Below are positions 45,557 through 54,464 of a stretch of 64,000 bases of DNA, piece by piece. The stretch covers positions 3,162,001 through 3,226,000 of the forward strand of contig NZ_CP157456.1 in the NCBI RefSeq assembly GCF_041549525.1. Direction: 5' to 3'. Below the pieces are notes generated by a model. The model did no database searches. It was not told where the DNA came from and saw only the letters and a program-made list of their open reading frames with translations. How positions within the stretch are numbered: the stretch's first letter is position 1; every line of letters begins with the position of its first letter. The stretch comes from Paenarthrobacter aurescens (lineage in GTDB: Bacteria; Actinomycetota; Actinomycetes; Actinomycetales; Micrococcaceae). The translations under genes were made by a program, and so were the position numbers.

Positions 45557-46021
45557 TTGAGTGAGACGGAGGCCGAGCAAACCACGGTGCCCCTGGACAG
45601 TGTGGACCGGGACATCATCCGCGAGCTGACCACTGACGGGCGCATGTCCATCACGCAGGTGGCGGAGAACGTCCACATCAGCCGCGCCCACGCTTACTCC
45701 AGGATCGCCCGGCTCACCGGTGAGGGCGTGCTGACCAAGTTCACGGCATTGGTGGATCCCATCAAGGCTGGCCTGCGGTCCTCCGCGTATGTGACGTTGA
45801 AGGTTCAGCAGCATTCGTGGCGCGAATTGAAGGAACAGCTGCGCGCCATCCCGGAGATCCATCACATTGCTTTGGTGGGCGGCGACTTCGACGTCATCCT
45901 TCTGGTCCGTGCCACGGACAACATTCACCTGCGCCGCGTGATCTTTGATCAACTGCAATCCATGGACGGGATCCTGGATACCCAAACTTTCCTGGTGTTC
46001 GAGGACGTAGACACCCGGTGA
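45557..46021 (+). CDS. Lrp/AsnC family transcriptional regulator
   Basis: A 154-residue regulator from TTG 45557 (TTGGAG 6 nt upstream; TTG 45545 is an alternative). The N-terminal helix-turn-helix is LDSVDRDIIRELTTDGRMSI through HISRAHAYSRI. The C-terminal RAM domain has HIALVGGDFDVILLVRA. It is divergent from the dehydrogenase operon, the same arrangement as BkdR with bkd in Pseudomonas, so it likely responds to branched-chain amino acids. It overlaps the next gene by 4 bp. Confidence 0.92.
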   Translation: MSETEAEQTTVPLDSVDRDIIRELTTDGRMSITQVAENVHISRAHAYSRIARLTGEGVLTKFTALVDPIKAGLRSSAYVTLKVQQHSWRELKEQLRAIPEIHHIALVGGDFDVILLVRATDNIHLRRVIFDQLQSMDGILDTQTFLVFEDVDTR

Positions 46022-46566
46022 CGGTCAAACGAAAGCTCGCCTGGACGCTGGTGGCCAGCGTCTTGGCGGCTCTGTTGTGGCTGATTGCTGCTTTCCAGCT
46101 CTTTCACAATCCGCCTCAGGCCACTCCCCAGAGGACCGATGCCATTGTGGTTCTGGGCGGTATGAGCAGCGAACGGCTCCCGGTTGGCCTCGCCTTGCGG
46201 GAGCAGCTGGGCATCAAGGACCTGGTGGTTGTCACCACTGGCTTGCCCGCCAACGCCGGCTCGGATGAGTTTTGTGAAGCGCACGACGGCGTTGCTCACC
46301 TTGACTGCTTCCGTCCGGATCCGCTGAACACCAGGGGCGAGGCCTCTAGGTTGCGGGATCTTGCCGCCGAGCGCGGATGGGAGTCCCTGACTGTTGTAAC
46401 GTCCGATTATCACGTCCAACGGGCCGGCACTCTGATGAAGCAGTGCATCGCTGCCGACGTATATATGGTGGGCACCGAACCGGAGCTCTCCCCCGTGGGC
46501 TGGGTGCGGAGATTTGTGGTGGAAACCGGTGGTCTTTTGGACGTGTGGATCCGGCCTGAATGCTAA
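46018..46566 (+). CDS. YdcF/SanA-type (DUF218) membrane protein
   Basis: A 182-residue protein starting at GTG 46018 inside the Lrp stop (GTGA overlap). One N-terminal membrane helix (about 7-27) is followed by the DUF218 domain: TDAIVVLGGMSSERLP, VVVTTGLP, LNTRGEASRL and VVTSDYHVQRA. Such proteins act at the envelope; related ElyC and SanA affect cell-wall integrity. Coupling to an Lrp gene is unexpected and its meaning is unclear. Confidence 0.88.
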   Translation: MTVKRKLAWTLVASVLAALLWLIAAFQLFHNPPQATPQRTDAIVVLGGMSSERLPVGLALREQLGIKDLVVVTTGLPANAGSDEFCEAHDGVAHLDCFRPDPLNTRGEASRLRDLAAERGWESLTVVTSDYHVQRAGTLMKQCIAADVYMVGTEPELSPVGWVRRFVVETGGLLDVWIRPEC

Positions 46567-46670
46567 GTGTTCTGCGGCTGCTGGTAGGGCGAAAGCAAGT
46601 AGTGTCGTGTCCTTACTGAAGAAAAACGAGTACCCACTACTCTTACCCTCGTCTTGTCTAAAGGGCCAGC

Positions 46671-46802
46671 ATGACAGGCATGACTACCTACATTGTTGAA
46701 CCAGGCGCACTTGTCCACCGTTGCCAATGCTGCGGGGAACTCGCAGATCGGCTCTTTTGCGAAGATTGCCAGCCGCACGTCAGGAACAACGGCAAGGTCT
46801 AA
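46671..46802 (+). CDS. 43-residue zinc-ribbon-like peptide (candidate)
   Basis: Read by hand in the 553-bp gap between the YdcF and wecB genes. ATG 46671 opens a 43-codon frame with HRCQCCGELADRLFCEDC, two cysteine pairs spaced like a zinc ribbon. The ribosome-binding site (AAGGGCCAGC) is weak and ATG 46680 is an alternative. The other parts of the gap (46567-46670 and 46803-47119) show no further gene; they should contain the promoter of wecB. Confidence 0.5.
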   Translation: MTGMTTYIVEPGALVHRCQCCGELADRLFCEDCQPHVRNNGKV

Positions 46803-47119
46803 GCACTAATTTTGCAATGCTCAGGTGTCTCCGATGCATATGCAAACTCACCCGGGCGTCAGGCCTTCCCGTCGACCCTCGCTGCATGACTGGGACAGAG
46901 GCCCCTAATCCGCGTCCTGAAACCAGCGGTTGTCCGTCAACCATTCGTCCCGGCATTCCTTCCGGATGCTGACCAAATCTCTGGAACGGCTCGACACACG
47001 GGCTCCCACGTGGCTGATCGGCTCGTAGCAAAGGCGTCTGATTCTGCCGAGGGAGCGATGCTCCGTTAGGATGACTTTGGTCTTTGCCTTACACCAGCTC
47101 GCTCTTTGGGGGATATATC

Positions 47120-48274
47120 GTGCACAGGATTATGCCAATTTTCGGCACCCGCCCGGAAGCCATCAAAATGGCTCCCATTGTCCGCGCTTTGCAGGAATCA
47201 GAGCATCTTCACTGTGTCGTCACGGTAACAGGTCAACACCGCGAGATGCTTGACCAGGTGAACGAACTCTTTGGAATCACGCCTGATCACGATCTTAACA
47301 TTCTTCAGCCGGGCCAATCACTGACCGACATCATGACGCGAACAATGAGTGGCCTTGACACTCTATTCGCCCGCGAGAAGCCAGACGCAGTGGTTGTCCA
47401 AGGTGACACGACTACATCTACCGCAGGTGCTATCGCTGCCTTTTACCACGGCATTCCCGTAGTCCACGTGGAAGCAGGTCTGCGAAGCGGCAATCTCCTT
47501 TCCCCATTCCCAGAGGAGGCAAACCGTAAAATCACTAGTCAAATTGCCTCATTGCACCTCGCACCCACCAGCACCAGCCGCGCCAATCTCCTGGCTGAGG
47601 GCGTGCCCGCAGAAGACATCGTGGTGACAGGAAATTCCGTCATTGATGCATTGCTGACGACCGTCAATAAGAAGGTTCCTTTCTTGGACCCTAGCCTGGA
47701 AGAACTTGCAGATAGCGGGCAGAAAATCCTTCTGGTGACAACGCACCGACGCGAAAATCAAGGCGATGCCATGCGAGGCGTCGGCAGAGCGTTGGCCCGT
47801 ATTGCCGACTCTAATCCAGACCTGGTTATCGTCCTTCCTGTGCACAAGAACCCACTTGTCCGCGAAGCCGTCCTACCAGCCATTTCAGCAAAGCAAAACG
47901 TGCTTGTCACAGAGCCTTTGGCTTACGGTGAGTTCACTCGCATGCTGTCCCTTGCCCACATCGTCCTAACCGACTCCGGCGGAGTGCAAGAAGAGGCTCC
48001 GAGTTTGGGCAAGCCGGTGCTTGTCATGAGAGACAACACAGAGCGCCCCGAAGCCGTCATAGCAGGCACAGTGTCTCTGATTGGTACTGATGAGGAACGT
48101 ATCGTGAATGAAGTTTCGCGACTCTTGAAAGATCCTGAGCACTTTTTGGCCATGGCCAACGCTGTCAATCCTTACGGCGACGGTCGCGCGTCGGTCCGCA
48201 CCGTCGCAGCTATAGCAGAGTTGCTGGGCGTTGGGCAACGAGTGGAAGAGTTCCGTATGTCCGTGGCGGTCTGA
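47120..48274 (+). CDS. wecB: UDP-N-acetylglucosamine 2-epimerase (non-hydrolysing) WecB
   Basis: Makes UDP-N-acetylmannosamine from UDP-GlcNAc for polysaccharide synthesis. GTG 47120 is chosen, with GGGGGA 6 nt upstream (384 residues, normal size). Motifs are FGTRPEAIKMAPIVRAL, VQGDTTTS, HVEAGLRSGNL, FPEEANRK and TDSGGVQEEAP. It opens the exopolysaccharide region and stands apart from wecC, 7 kb away. GC content by eye is lower than in the men genes. Confidence 0.95.
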   Translation: MHRIMPIFGTRPEAIKMAPIVRALQESEHLHCVVTVTGQHREMLDQVNELFGITPDHDLNILQPGQSLTDIMTRTMSGLDTLFAREKPDAVVVQGDTTTSTAGAIAAFYHGIPVVHVEAGLRSGNLLSPFPEEANRKITSQIASLHLAPTSTSRANLLAEGVPAEDIVVTGNSVIDALLTTVNKKVPFLDPSLEELADSGQKILLVTTHRRENQGDAMRGVGRALARIADSNPDLVIVLPVHKNPLVREAVLPAISAKQNVLVTEPLAYGEFTRMLSLAHIVLTDSGGVQEEAPSLGKPVLVMRDNTERPEAVIAGTVSLIGTDEERIVNEVSRLLKDPEHFLAMANAVNPYGDGRASVRTVAAIAELLGVGQRVEEFRMSVAV

Positions 48275-48419
48275 ACACACTGGTCACGGCATCTCCGGCT
48301 TCCAATCACTCGCGCAACTTTGAGGATGACGACTTAGCTCGTCGATGCTATTCGCAAGCGTGCCCTCAACTGTCACCCTTGCGAATAGCAGCAGGCACAT
48401 AAACTCGCGCCCCGTCCAC

Positions 48420-49667
48420 CTATCCGGCCCTGTGTCTTCCTTTCGGTCGGGAAGCACAATACACGGCAACCAATAGCAAACTTCGGAGACATTCTGCCGC
48501 AACCACAATTCCCGCCATTTTGAAGGCGGTTACCTGACCGGCATATAGGACTCCCCCCAATATGGCAATCAGTTGCGTGGCGCTAATCCAAGCAAAAAAA
48601 CGTTCCCGTCCGCTAAGCGAGAGAGCGCTGCCGACGGAACTGGTAAGAGCATTGACAAAGGAGGCAACGGTCAGCAGCAGGCTTGGCAGCCAAAGTGCGC
48701 TGTACTCGGGGCCCAGCACAGTACCAACCCACGCTGGGCCTGCCAGAACCAGTAAGATTGCCAGCACTCCAGGTATGAATGCAGATGCGACGGCGCTTGA
48801 AATGAGAAGGCTCAGGGTCTCCTTTCGACGGTGGGCCTGCAGGTTTGAAGACAGTTTTGGCATGACTGCCGTTGACACTGCACTAACGCTTACAGAACCA
48901 GCCGCTTGAAACCGCTGGGCAATGTCGTACTCTCCAGCCATCCGAGCCGATGCTGCGCCAACGAAGAAAATCGGTGATCTGACAGCAAGCGCGGTTAGCG
49001 ATGAACCAATAGCGATGACAAAAGCTGACTTCCACCGAATCTTGGGCACAGCAACACGGCCCTTCATCACTGGGCGCAACGCAGATACACCGAAGAGCGC
49101 TGTTATCGACAGGACCGCTAACCCCTGACCGAGCAGAAACCCATCGGTGCTGTCACGGGGCGAGAGAACGGCGGCAACTATCCCAGCTGCAGGAAGGGCA
49201 AGAGACTCGCATATCTGTCCAAATAAAGAACGTCCTCGTGCTACCAAGCTGACGAACCACAATCTTTGAAGTGCCGAAGCTGCGCACGCAATTGCCAAAA
49301 CAGGAAGTAACACGCCGGATGCACCCCAAGCTACGGTAGCGACTCCCCAGATCAAGACAGCAACCGAGGCTACAGAGCCCCAGATCGCTGTCAGAGCGCG
49401 CGTATCCCGTAACGCCACACTCGCTATAAAGGAACCCGAAAGATCACTGTTTGGGTCGGTTGAATCCTTAAGGCCTAAAACCTCAAGACCCAGCGGTCCG
49501 GCCACACGAAATATTACAATTGCGCTCCAGAAGATTCCGTTGATTCCTACAACTTCGAGCCCAAAAAGGTACGCCACTGTGGCCACTTGAAGAATTAGCA
49601 GCAATGCACCGCCTATGCGGATAGCGAAAAGGCCGGCGGCGCGCCCCAATAGGGAAGGTATTTTCAT
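48420..49667 (-). CDS. Wzx-like polysaccharide flippase/exporter
   Basis: A 415-residue membrane protein with about twelve hydrophobic segments, some with the conserved-type spacing of the MOP/oligosaccharidyl-lipid flippase superfamily (LLILQVATVAYLFGLEVVG near the start, SARMAGEYDIAQRFQA near residue 240). It would flip lipid-linked repeat units across the membrane. It is last in a seven-gene leftward operon and its start overlaps the acetyltransferase gene by 4 bp. Confidence 0.8.
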   Translation of the reverse strand: MKIPSLLGRAAGLFAIRIGGALLLILQVATVAYLFGLEVVGINGIFWSAIVIFRVAGPLGLEVLGLKDSTDPNSDLSGSFIASVALRDTRALTAIWGSVASVAVLIWGVATVAWGASGVLLPVLAIACAASALQRLWFVSLVARGRSLFGQICESLALPAAGIVAAVLSPRDSTDGFLLGQGLAVLSITALFGVSALRPVMKGRVAVPKIRWKSAFVIAIGSSLTALAVRSPIFFVGAASARMAGEYDIAQRFQAAGSVSVSAVSTAVMPKLSSNLQAHRRKETLSLLISSAVASAFIPGVLAILLVLAGPAWVGTVLGPEYSALWLPSLLLTVASFVNALTSSVGSALSLSGRERFFAWISATQLIAILGGVLYAGQVTAFKMAGIVVAAECLRSLLLVAVYCASRPKGRHRAG

Positions 49668-50098
49668 CCGCCGTCAGTGGCTTTGGAAGACTCAAGAGGT
49701 ACGGCCAACGGCGCAATCATCGTAACCCCCGGCGCAACGTCTTTAACCACCAAGGCATTGGGGCCAATCTTTGCATCGTCCCCAACCCTGACCTTGCCAA
49801 CGACCTTGGCACCAGGAAACAATTTGACCCGATTTCCAATGTTCGGAATAGCGCCTGCAACTGATCGCCCCCCTATAACGACCCCAGGGGAAATAAGGCA
49901 GTCATTCCCAATGACTGCGCTGGCGTGGACAACAACTCCAGAACCTCCGTAGGCCAATTTGGTACCCGAACCGATGGTGCAGGTGGAGGGAACATAGGCA
50001 CCGAAAACCACTTGACCTAGCAACGTGCATATTTTAGGAAGAATTGGAATTCCGCGCCGATGGAAGGAGTTACCGAGTCTATAGAAAAGGAGATACAT
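49664..50098 (-). CDS. hexapeptide-repeat acyltransferase (serine acetyltransferase-like)
   Basis: A 144-residue left-handed beta-helix protein. Hexapeptide repeats run from TIGSGTKLAYGGSG through NRVKLFPGAKVVGKVRVG to IGPNALV, and a C-terminal VPLESSKATDGG tail follows. It probably O-acetylates a sugar of the polysaccharide rather than serine, given its neighbours. It lies 4 bp after the WecG-family gene and overlaps the flippase gene by 4 bp. Confidence 0.85.
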   Translation of the reverse strand: MYLLFYRLGNSFHRRGIPILPKICTLLGQVVFGAYVPSTCTIGSGTKLAYGGSGVVVHASAVIGNDCLISPGVVIGGRSVAGAIPNIGNRVKLFPGAKVVGKVRVGDDAKIGPNALVVKDVAPGVTMIAPLAVPLESSKATDGG

Positions 50099-50102
50099 GA
50101 TT

Positions 50103-50858
50103 TCAGCTTCCTAGCCTAAGACGACCACGAACGACGTAATAGATGAACTTGGCATTACCCACCAAGTAACGCCGCATCATGCGGCGCGGTTCCTGTAAGA
50201 GCCTAAAGAACCATTCGAGACCATAACGTTGCATCCAGATCGGTGCACGGGTCGTCTCTCCAGCCACGACGTCAAATGAGCCACCTACGCCAACGCAAAG
50301 CTTGACCCCAAGCCTGTGCAGATTGTCGGCGAGAAAGATTTCCTTGAACGGCGAAGGCACTGCGATGAACAAAATATCGGGAGTAGTTGCAGCAACTTCT
50401 TGGCAAATTTCCAAGTCCGATTTGGATTGGCGCCAGTATCCATCGTGATGGCCGACTACCTCCGCGCCGCGCTCTCGGAACGCATTAGCGGTCGCCTCTA
50501 CCACGTGGCTCTTTGCACCCAGCAGGTAAATTCTAAGTCCGTGCTTCGCCGATTCGTCCACCAAGCGGTTCATGAAGTCGATGCCGGCAACCCTCTCTGG
50601 AAGAGCGTCGCCTAACAGCCTACTCGCCCAAACCACCGACTGACCATCAGCGTTGACTATAGAGCAACCGTTAATTGTGCTTCGGACCGCTTCATCCTCA
50701 ACAGCGGCGACTACTTTTGCGGCATTTACAACAACATGCTGGTGGGGGCCTCCGCTTGCAATGAGCTCCAGCGCTCGTTCCACAGACTCGTCCATGCTTA
50801 GGCGATCGACTGTGAGCCCGAGCAAGTCAGCTCTACTAGTTTGATTCTGCAACAGCAT
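50103..50858 (-). CDS. WecG/TagA/CpsF family glycosyltransferase
   Basis: A 251-residue GT26 enzyme. Family motifs are VVNAAKVVAAVED, NADGQSVVWASRLLG, ERVAGIDFM, YLLGAKSHV, IAVPSPFKE and KLCVGVGGSFDVVAGETTRAP. Family members transfer ManNAc or ManNAcA to lipid-linked GlcNAc. The presence of wecB and wecC makes UDP-ManNAcA a likely donor here. Its start overlaps the toroid-protein gene by 23 bp. Confidence 0.9.
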   Translation of the reverse strand: MLLQNQTSRADLLGLTVDRLSMDESVERALELIASGGPHQHVVVNAAKVVAAVEDEAVRSTINGCSIVNADGQSVVWASRLLGDALPERVAGIDFMNRLVDESAKHGLRIYLLGAKSHVVEATANAFRERGAEVVGHHDGYWRQSKSDLEICQEVAATTPDILFIAVPSPFKEIFLADNLHRLGVKLCVGVGGSFDVVAGETTRAPIWMQRYGLEWFFRLLQEPRRMMRRYLVGNAKFIYYVVRGRLRLGS

Positions 50859-51903
50859 CCCTCTTTGCTAGCTTGGCAAGAGCCAGGACTGCATGGCCCT
50901 GGTTCCATCTGAGAAAAAGTGGCCCGCGCGGTGAGGACCTGAAGGCACCATTACTGTCTTGTGTTGACAAAAGCACACGCAGTACGGACGGCCTTAATTC
51001 TGACAAACCCATTTCAGAGCCATAATCAGCAATAGCACCCAGCACGGTTGCATTGTTATGAATTTCACGGGTCGATGTGGTGTCCTCGGCAAAATACTTA
51101 GGCTCGCCGCTGTTGGTGAAGAACGACTCCTTCCAATGCCGAAGACCCCTGGTTGGGGCCTCGTCCACAAGAAACCCGCGACGCCCCAGTTCCGTTAAAC
51201 TGTCGATGACATAGACAGTGTGAAAGCTGTCCTCCCATTCAAGCCCAGGCGCGTCCCCGTATGCCCAGCCACCATCCGGCCGCTGATGGCTGATGGTCTT
51301 CGTGATAGCTTTTTGGACCAAATCCTCATGAAGTCCCAACCGCCCCAAGGACTCTGCAGCCAGAAGGCTGCCATTGTGAACAAGCTTGTCGGATGTGTCG
51401 GTGTAGTAAAAGTACCCCCGCTTGTCGTAAAGGTTTCTTAACCATTCGCCAATTGCGGGAGAAACCTCATCTGTTCTACCTACGGAATCAATGGCACGTA
51501 TCGCGAATGTTGTTGCCACAACGTTCGGAGTTCCTTGCGGATAGTAGGCCCATCGCGTCTGCACATCGAACTCATAGCCCCACGGGCGGCCCGATCCCAT
51601 GTGCAGAAGGTCATCGACGAGAGAGTTAGCAAGATTGATGTCGCCCAGCTCCTTGGCAGCCATGGCGAACAGCGCCAGACTTTTTGCCATCCGAACAGGC
51701 TTAACACCGACCAAGCGCCGAGTTCTTTCGCCTGATCGCTTAAGGAGCTGTATCCAGGCTTGTCGTGTCAGTTTTGTGTTCAAGAGCTTAGCCAGCGGCG
51801 AAGATAATCCGTCATAGGGATCTGCGCTATAAAAGTCTTTATTGACTGCCAGCGCTAGACCTGCAGCAGCAGCTCTAGAGACTTCCATACTGCTATTGGT
51901 CAT
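50836..51903 (-). CDS. terpene-cyclase-like alpha/alpha-toroid protein
   Basis: A 355-residue protein from ATG 51903 (eight residues inside the longer frame). It has repeated helical segments with QRPDGGWAYGD and DSNGAFRSSPRGPLFLRWNQGH, like the QW motifs of prenyltransferase/squalene-oxidase repeat proteins. The DxDD catalytic motif of cyclases is not evident. Its place inside a polysaccharide operon suggests a sugar- or lipid-linked role. Function unknown. Confidence 0.75.
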   Translation of the reverse strand: MTNSSMEVSRAAAAGLALAVNKDFYSADPYDGLSSPLAKLLNTKLTRQAWIQLLKRSGERTRRLVGVKPVRMAKSLALFAMAAKELGDINLANSLVDDLLHMGSGRPWGYEFDVQTRWAYYPQGTPNVVATTFAIRAIDSVGRTDEVSPAIGEWLRNLYDKRGYFYYTDTSDKLVHNGSLLAAESLGRLGLHEDLVQKAITKTISHQRPDGGWAYGDAPGLEWEDSFHTVYVIDSLTELGRRGFLVDEAPTRGLRHWKESFFTNSGEPKYFAEDTTSTREIHNNATVLGAIADYGSEMGLSELRPSVLRVLLSTQDSNGAFRSSPRGPLFLRWNQGHAVLALAKLAKRDAVAESN

Positions 51904-52948
51904 TATTGTACCGCCGATCGATTGCACTGCAGTATATTTTATCTAAGCTCCGGCGATAAGTTTCAATCGAGTAGGTGGTCTCCCAAGAACGTCGCGCGTT
52001 GAAGCGGATGCTGTCGGAAGCGGATTTTTCCCGAAATGCTTCTTCAATGGCTGCTGCCAAAAGCTCGGCATTATTTACCTCAACTATGATTCCATTACGT
52101 TTATGCGTGATGACCTCAGGAATGCTCCCCACTGGGGTCACAACCGGCATCGCTCCGTGCGCCATAGCATCCAGAAGCGACAGAGGCAGTCCTTCGGCAT
52201 GCGAGGGAAGAGCAAATACGGCAGCTTCGGACATGAGCTCCCCAAGGCGTCTCTGGTCAACCCACCCATGCCATCGGACTGGGGCTGAGCTGTTCTCGAT
52301 GGCTGCGACGATCTCCGAATCAGGACAATCGCCGGCCAGATCCAGAGACCAAGAGATATCTTCGGAGACAAGCTCTGCGGCACGAAGTAATTCTCGGATG
52401 CCCTTCGAAGATACGAGTTTTCCGGCAAAAAGGACACGGTTTTGACGTTCCCCAGGATTCAGGGTGGCCGGACCAGGCACAGCGTTGGGAAGAACACAAA
52501 CAGCAGACGACTTGACCCCAAGGTCTGAAACAACGAAGTCCTCCCACACGCGACCTAGGACGATAACGAATGCAGCGCCCCGAAAGAAGCGACGGACGAC
52601 CCATTTCAATGGACGAGGGAGCTTGGCATAGAAGCGCTGATAGCCTCCACCGTGCAAGTGGATGACATACGGAACCCGACGTAATTTAATGATTTCGGTT
52701 AGCAGAATCTTTCTAAGACTCGAACCAGAGGAGGCAACATTTACATGGGCGACGTCACAGCGGGGGTTTTTGATTAGCCCTGCGACACAGGCGAGGAAGG
52801 ACTGCAGTCGACGCTTCCCGGATGCGCCGGTATCTATGAACCGTAACTGCGAGACCTCCGAATATGAAGATTGAACATGACTCATCATGACCCCGATTCC
52901 TCCAGCGGATCCTGGCAAGGGACCCAGAACTAGAGCACGAACGATCAT
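51893..52948 (-). CDS. GT4 family glycosyltransferase
   Basis: A 351-residue GT-B enzyme. The N-terminal domain opens VLGPLPGSAGGIGVMM and contains the HLHGGGYQRFYAKLP loop. The C-terminal donor domain has LFAGKLVSSKGIRELL and the catalytic region FALPSHAEGLPLSLLDAMAHG. It transfers a sugar with retention. It overlaps the CapK-like gene by 4 bp and the toroid gene by 11 bp. The donor cannot be named. Confidence 0.9.
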   Translation of the reverse strand: MIVRALVLGPLPGSAGGIGVMMSHVQSSYSEVSQLRFIDTGASGKRRLQSFLACVAGLIKNPRCDVAHVNVASSGSSLRKILLTEIIKLRRVPYVIHLHGGGYQRFYAKLPRPLKWVVRRFFRGAAFVIVLGRVWEDFVVSDLGVKSSAVCVLPNAVPGPATLNPGERQNRVLFAGKLVSSKGIRELLRAAELVSEDISWSLDLAGDCPDSEIVAAIENSSAPVRWHGWVDQRRLGELMSEAAVFALPSHAEGLPLSLLDAMAHGAMPVVTPVGSIPEVITHKRNGIIVEVNNAELLAAAIEEAFREKSASDSIRFNARRSWETTYSIETYRRSLDKIYCSAIDRRYNNDQ

Positions 52949-54327
52949 TTTTTCACCGCGGATGGGATGTGCTGTTCGATCAGACGGATCTTGGCGTTGG
53001 GCGTCGGTGGCAGCGAGGCGACTGATGATGTGGTGAATTTGATCAGGTCGAGGCAGCTCTTTTGCAACTCTGACCCAAAGCCTTGAACATCCTCCGGAGT
53101 AGCACCGATCGCTGGAACCACAAGAACTTCGGCCTTGCCTGCCTCAAATTGGCGAATTCTGAATGCAAAAATCTTCTCATATATAGCCGAATGTAAGTTG
53201 AGCGCAGCAATAGAGACGGTTCCGCCCGACTCGGTTACCAGGTGCTCTTGAGCCCGCCTTCCACGGATGTCGCGGATTTCGAGGCCCCCAGTCGACACCT
53301 CGACCAGCTCGGCAGTGTCTCCAGTGTCATACCGAAGCAGCGGCATAGCTGTTAACCGCAGCCCCGTCGCAATGACTCGTCCTCGCTCACCTACCGCTAC
53401 TGGACGATCTAAGTCGTCCAGAAGTTCAACGTATCCGTACAGAGGGTAGAACGAATACGTGTCCTTCTGCGGGTTGTACCGTGCCATGGCAACCCGCTCG
53501 CTCAGTCCATATGAGGGCAAGAATGTAGCGTTTGGGAATGCATTTTGGATCAAGGCTTGCTGATGGGGCAGCGTTCCCTCAGAGACCGGGAAGATACCCT
53601 GCACACTTAATCGAAAGTTGCTGTCGTCAGCTATAGCTGCCTTAGCTAAGGCAGCTATAGCTGACGGATAGCCATGAATGAAGCGAATGCGGTTCTGCTT
53701 AGTCAGCTCCCAGTAGTGAGCCGACGTTGCCTCATCCAACCCCATCGCCGAGAGCATTAGCTCCGAGGTTGCTCGCGACCGCTTCCATCTCCTAGGGGGA
53801 CGCCCACCCAGATGGACTCCTCGGATAACTGTTCGCCAATTGCCCGGCTTGTAGCCTGATTCGCCCCAGGCATGACAAACATAGGCCCATTCTGAGGCAG
53901 CACGTCGGCGGTCAAGATAAAAAACAGCTGGCTCTCCCGATGAACCGCTTGTCGTGACCTTGTCAACCATGTCCAAGCCGGTCGCAAGAAACTCCTCGGG
54001 CCGGCCTCGGAAATCATCTTTATAGAGAATCGGGAGAGAAGCCAAGACCTTAGCGGGGTCATCGACAGAGGAATTGAGCATCGAGTAGCGAGGATCGGAG
54101 CTGTAGGCGGGCACATCACGAGCTCGCAGAAGAAGCGTCCTTAGCAGCTCCAACTGACTCGCGCGGGCGACTTGGGGAGAGCCGAGGGCCCTCGCGATTG
54201 ACTCACTTGCCACCACGAAGTCTTGACCGTAACGAAGCTTAGGCGGCAGCCACTGAGCAACCAGCCCCAACATTTCTCTGAGTGCAGGCGAGCTGTGAGC
54301 GAGGTACTCGCGGATCCTACTCAACAA
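52945..54327 (-). CDS. phenylacetate-CoA-ligase-like adenylating enzyme (CapK type)
   Basis: About 460 residues. TTG 54327 is chosen because GGGGGA lies 7 nt upstream; an ATG at 54363 is the alternative. The adenylation motif is TTSGSSGEPAVFYLD (about residue 120). Later motifs are FLPSYGLSER, TGLRLTAMPLLRYDTGD and IRDIRGRRAQ. CapK-like proteins in capsule clusters are thought to activate acids for attachment to sugars. A perfect 42-bp palindrome (53625-53666) lies inside, encoding the alanine-rich AIAALAKAAIADDS. Confidence 0.85.
   Translation of the reverse strand: MLSRIREYLAHSSPALREMLGLVAQWLPPKLRYGQDFVVASESIARALGSPQVARASQLELLRTLLLRARDVPAYSSDPRYSMLNSSVDDPAKVLASLPILYKDDFRGRPEEFLATGLDMVDKVTTSGSSGEPAVFYLDRRRAASEWAYVCHAWGESGYKPGNWRTVIRGVHLGGRPPRRWKRSRATSELMLSAMGLDEATSAHYWELTKQNRIRFIHGYPSAIAALAKAAIADDSNFRLSVQGIFPVSEGTLPHQQALIQNAFPNATFLPSYGLSERVAMARYNPQKDTYSFYPLYGYVELLDDLDRPVAVGERGRVIATGLRLTAMPLLRYDTGDTAELVEVSTGGLEIRDIRGRRAQEHLVTESGGTVSIAALNLHSAIYEKIFAFRIRQFEAGKAEVLVVPAIGATPEDVQGFGSELQKSCLDLIKFTTSSVASLPPTPNAKIRLIEQHIPSAVKK
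53625..53666. repeat. 42-bp perfect palindrome inside the CapK-like gene
   Basis: The right half, from 53646 on (CTAAGGCAGCTATAGCTGAC then G), is the exact reverse complement of the left half, with no spacer. It stays in frame. Confidence 0.85.
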
Positions 54328-54464
54328 TATGCAATCCCCCATGGTGAAAGTTAGAACCGACATAGAGCAGGTCCAGCATCAGTATCGTAGTAGATGTGGG
54401 AACCCGCAAAGAAATCCCTGCAAAAGCGTCGTCACCCGCCGGCTCTGGCGGTCATCGGGCCGAA

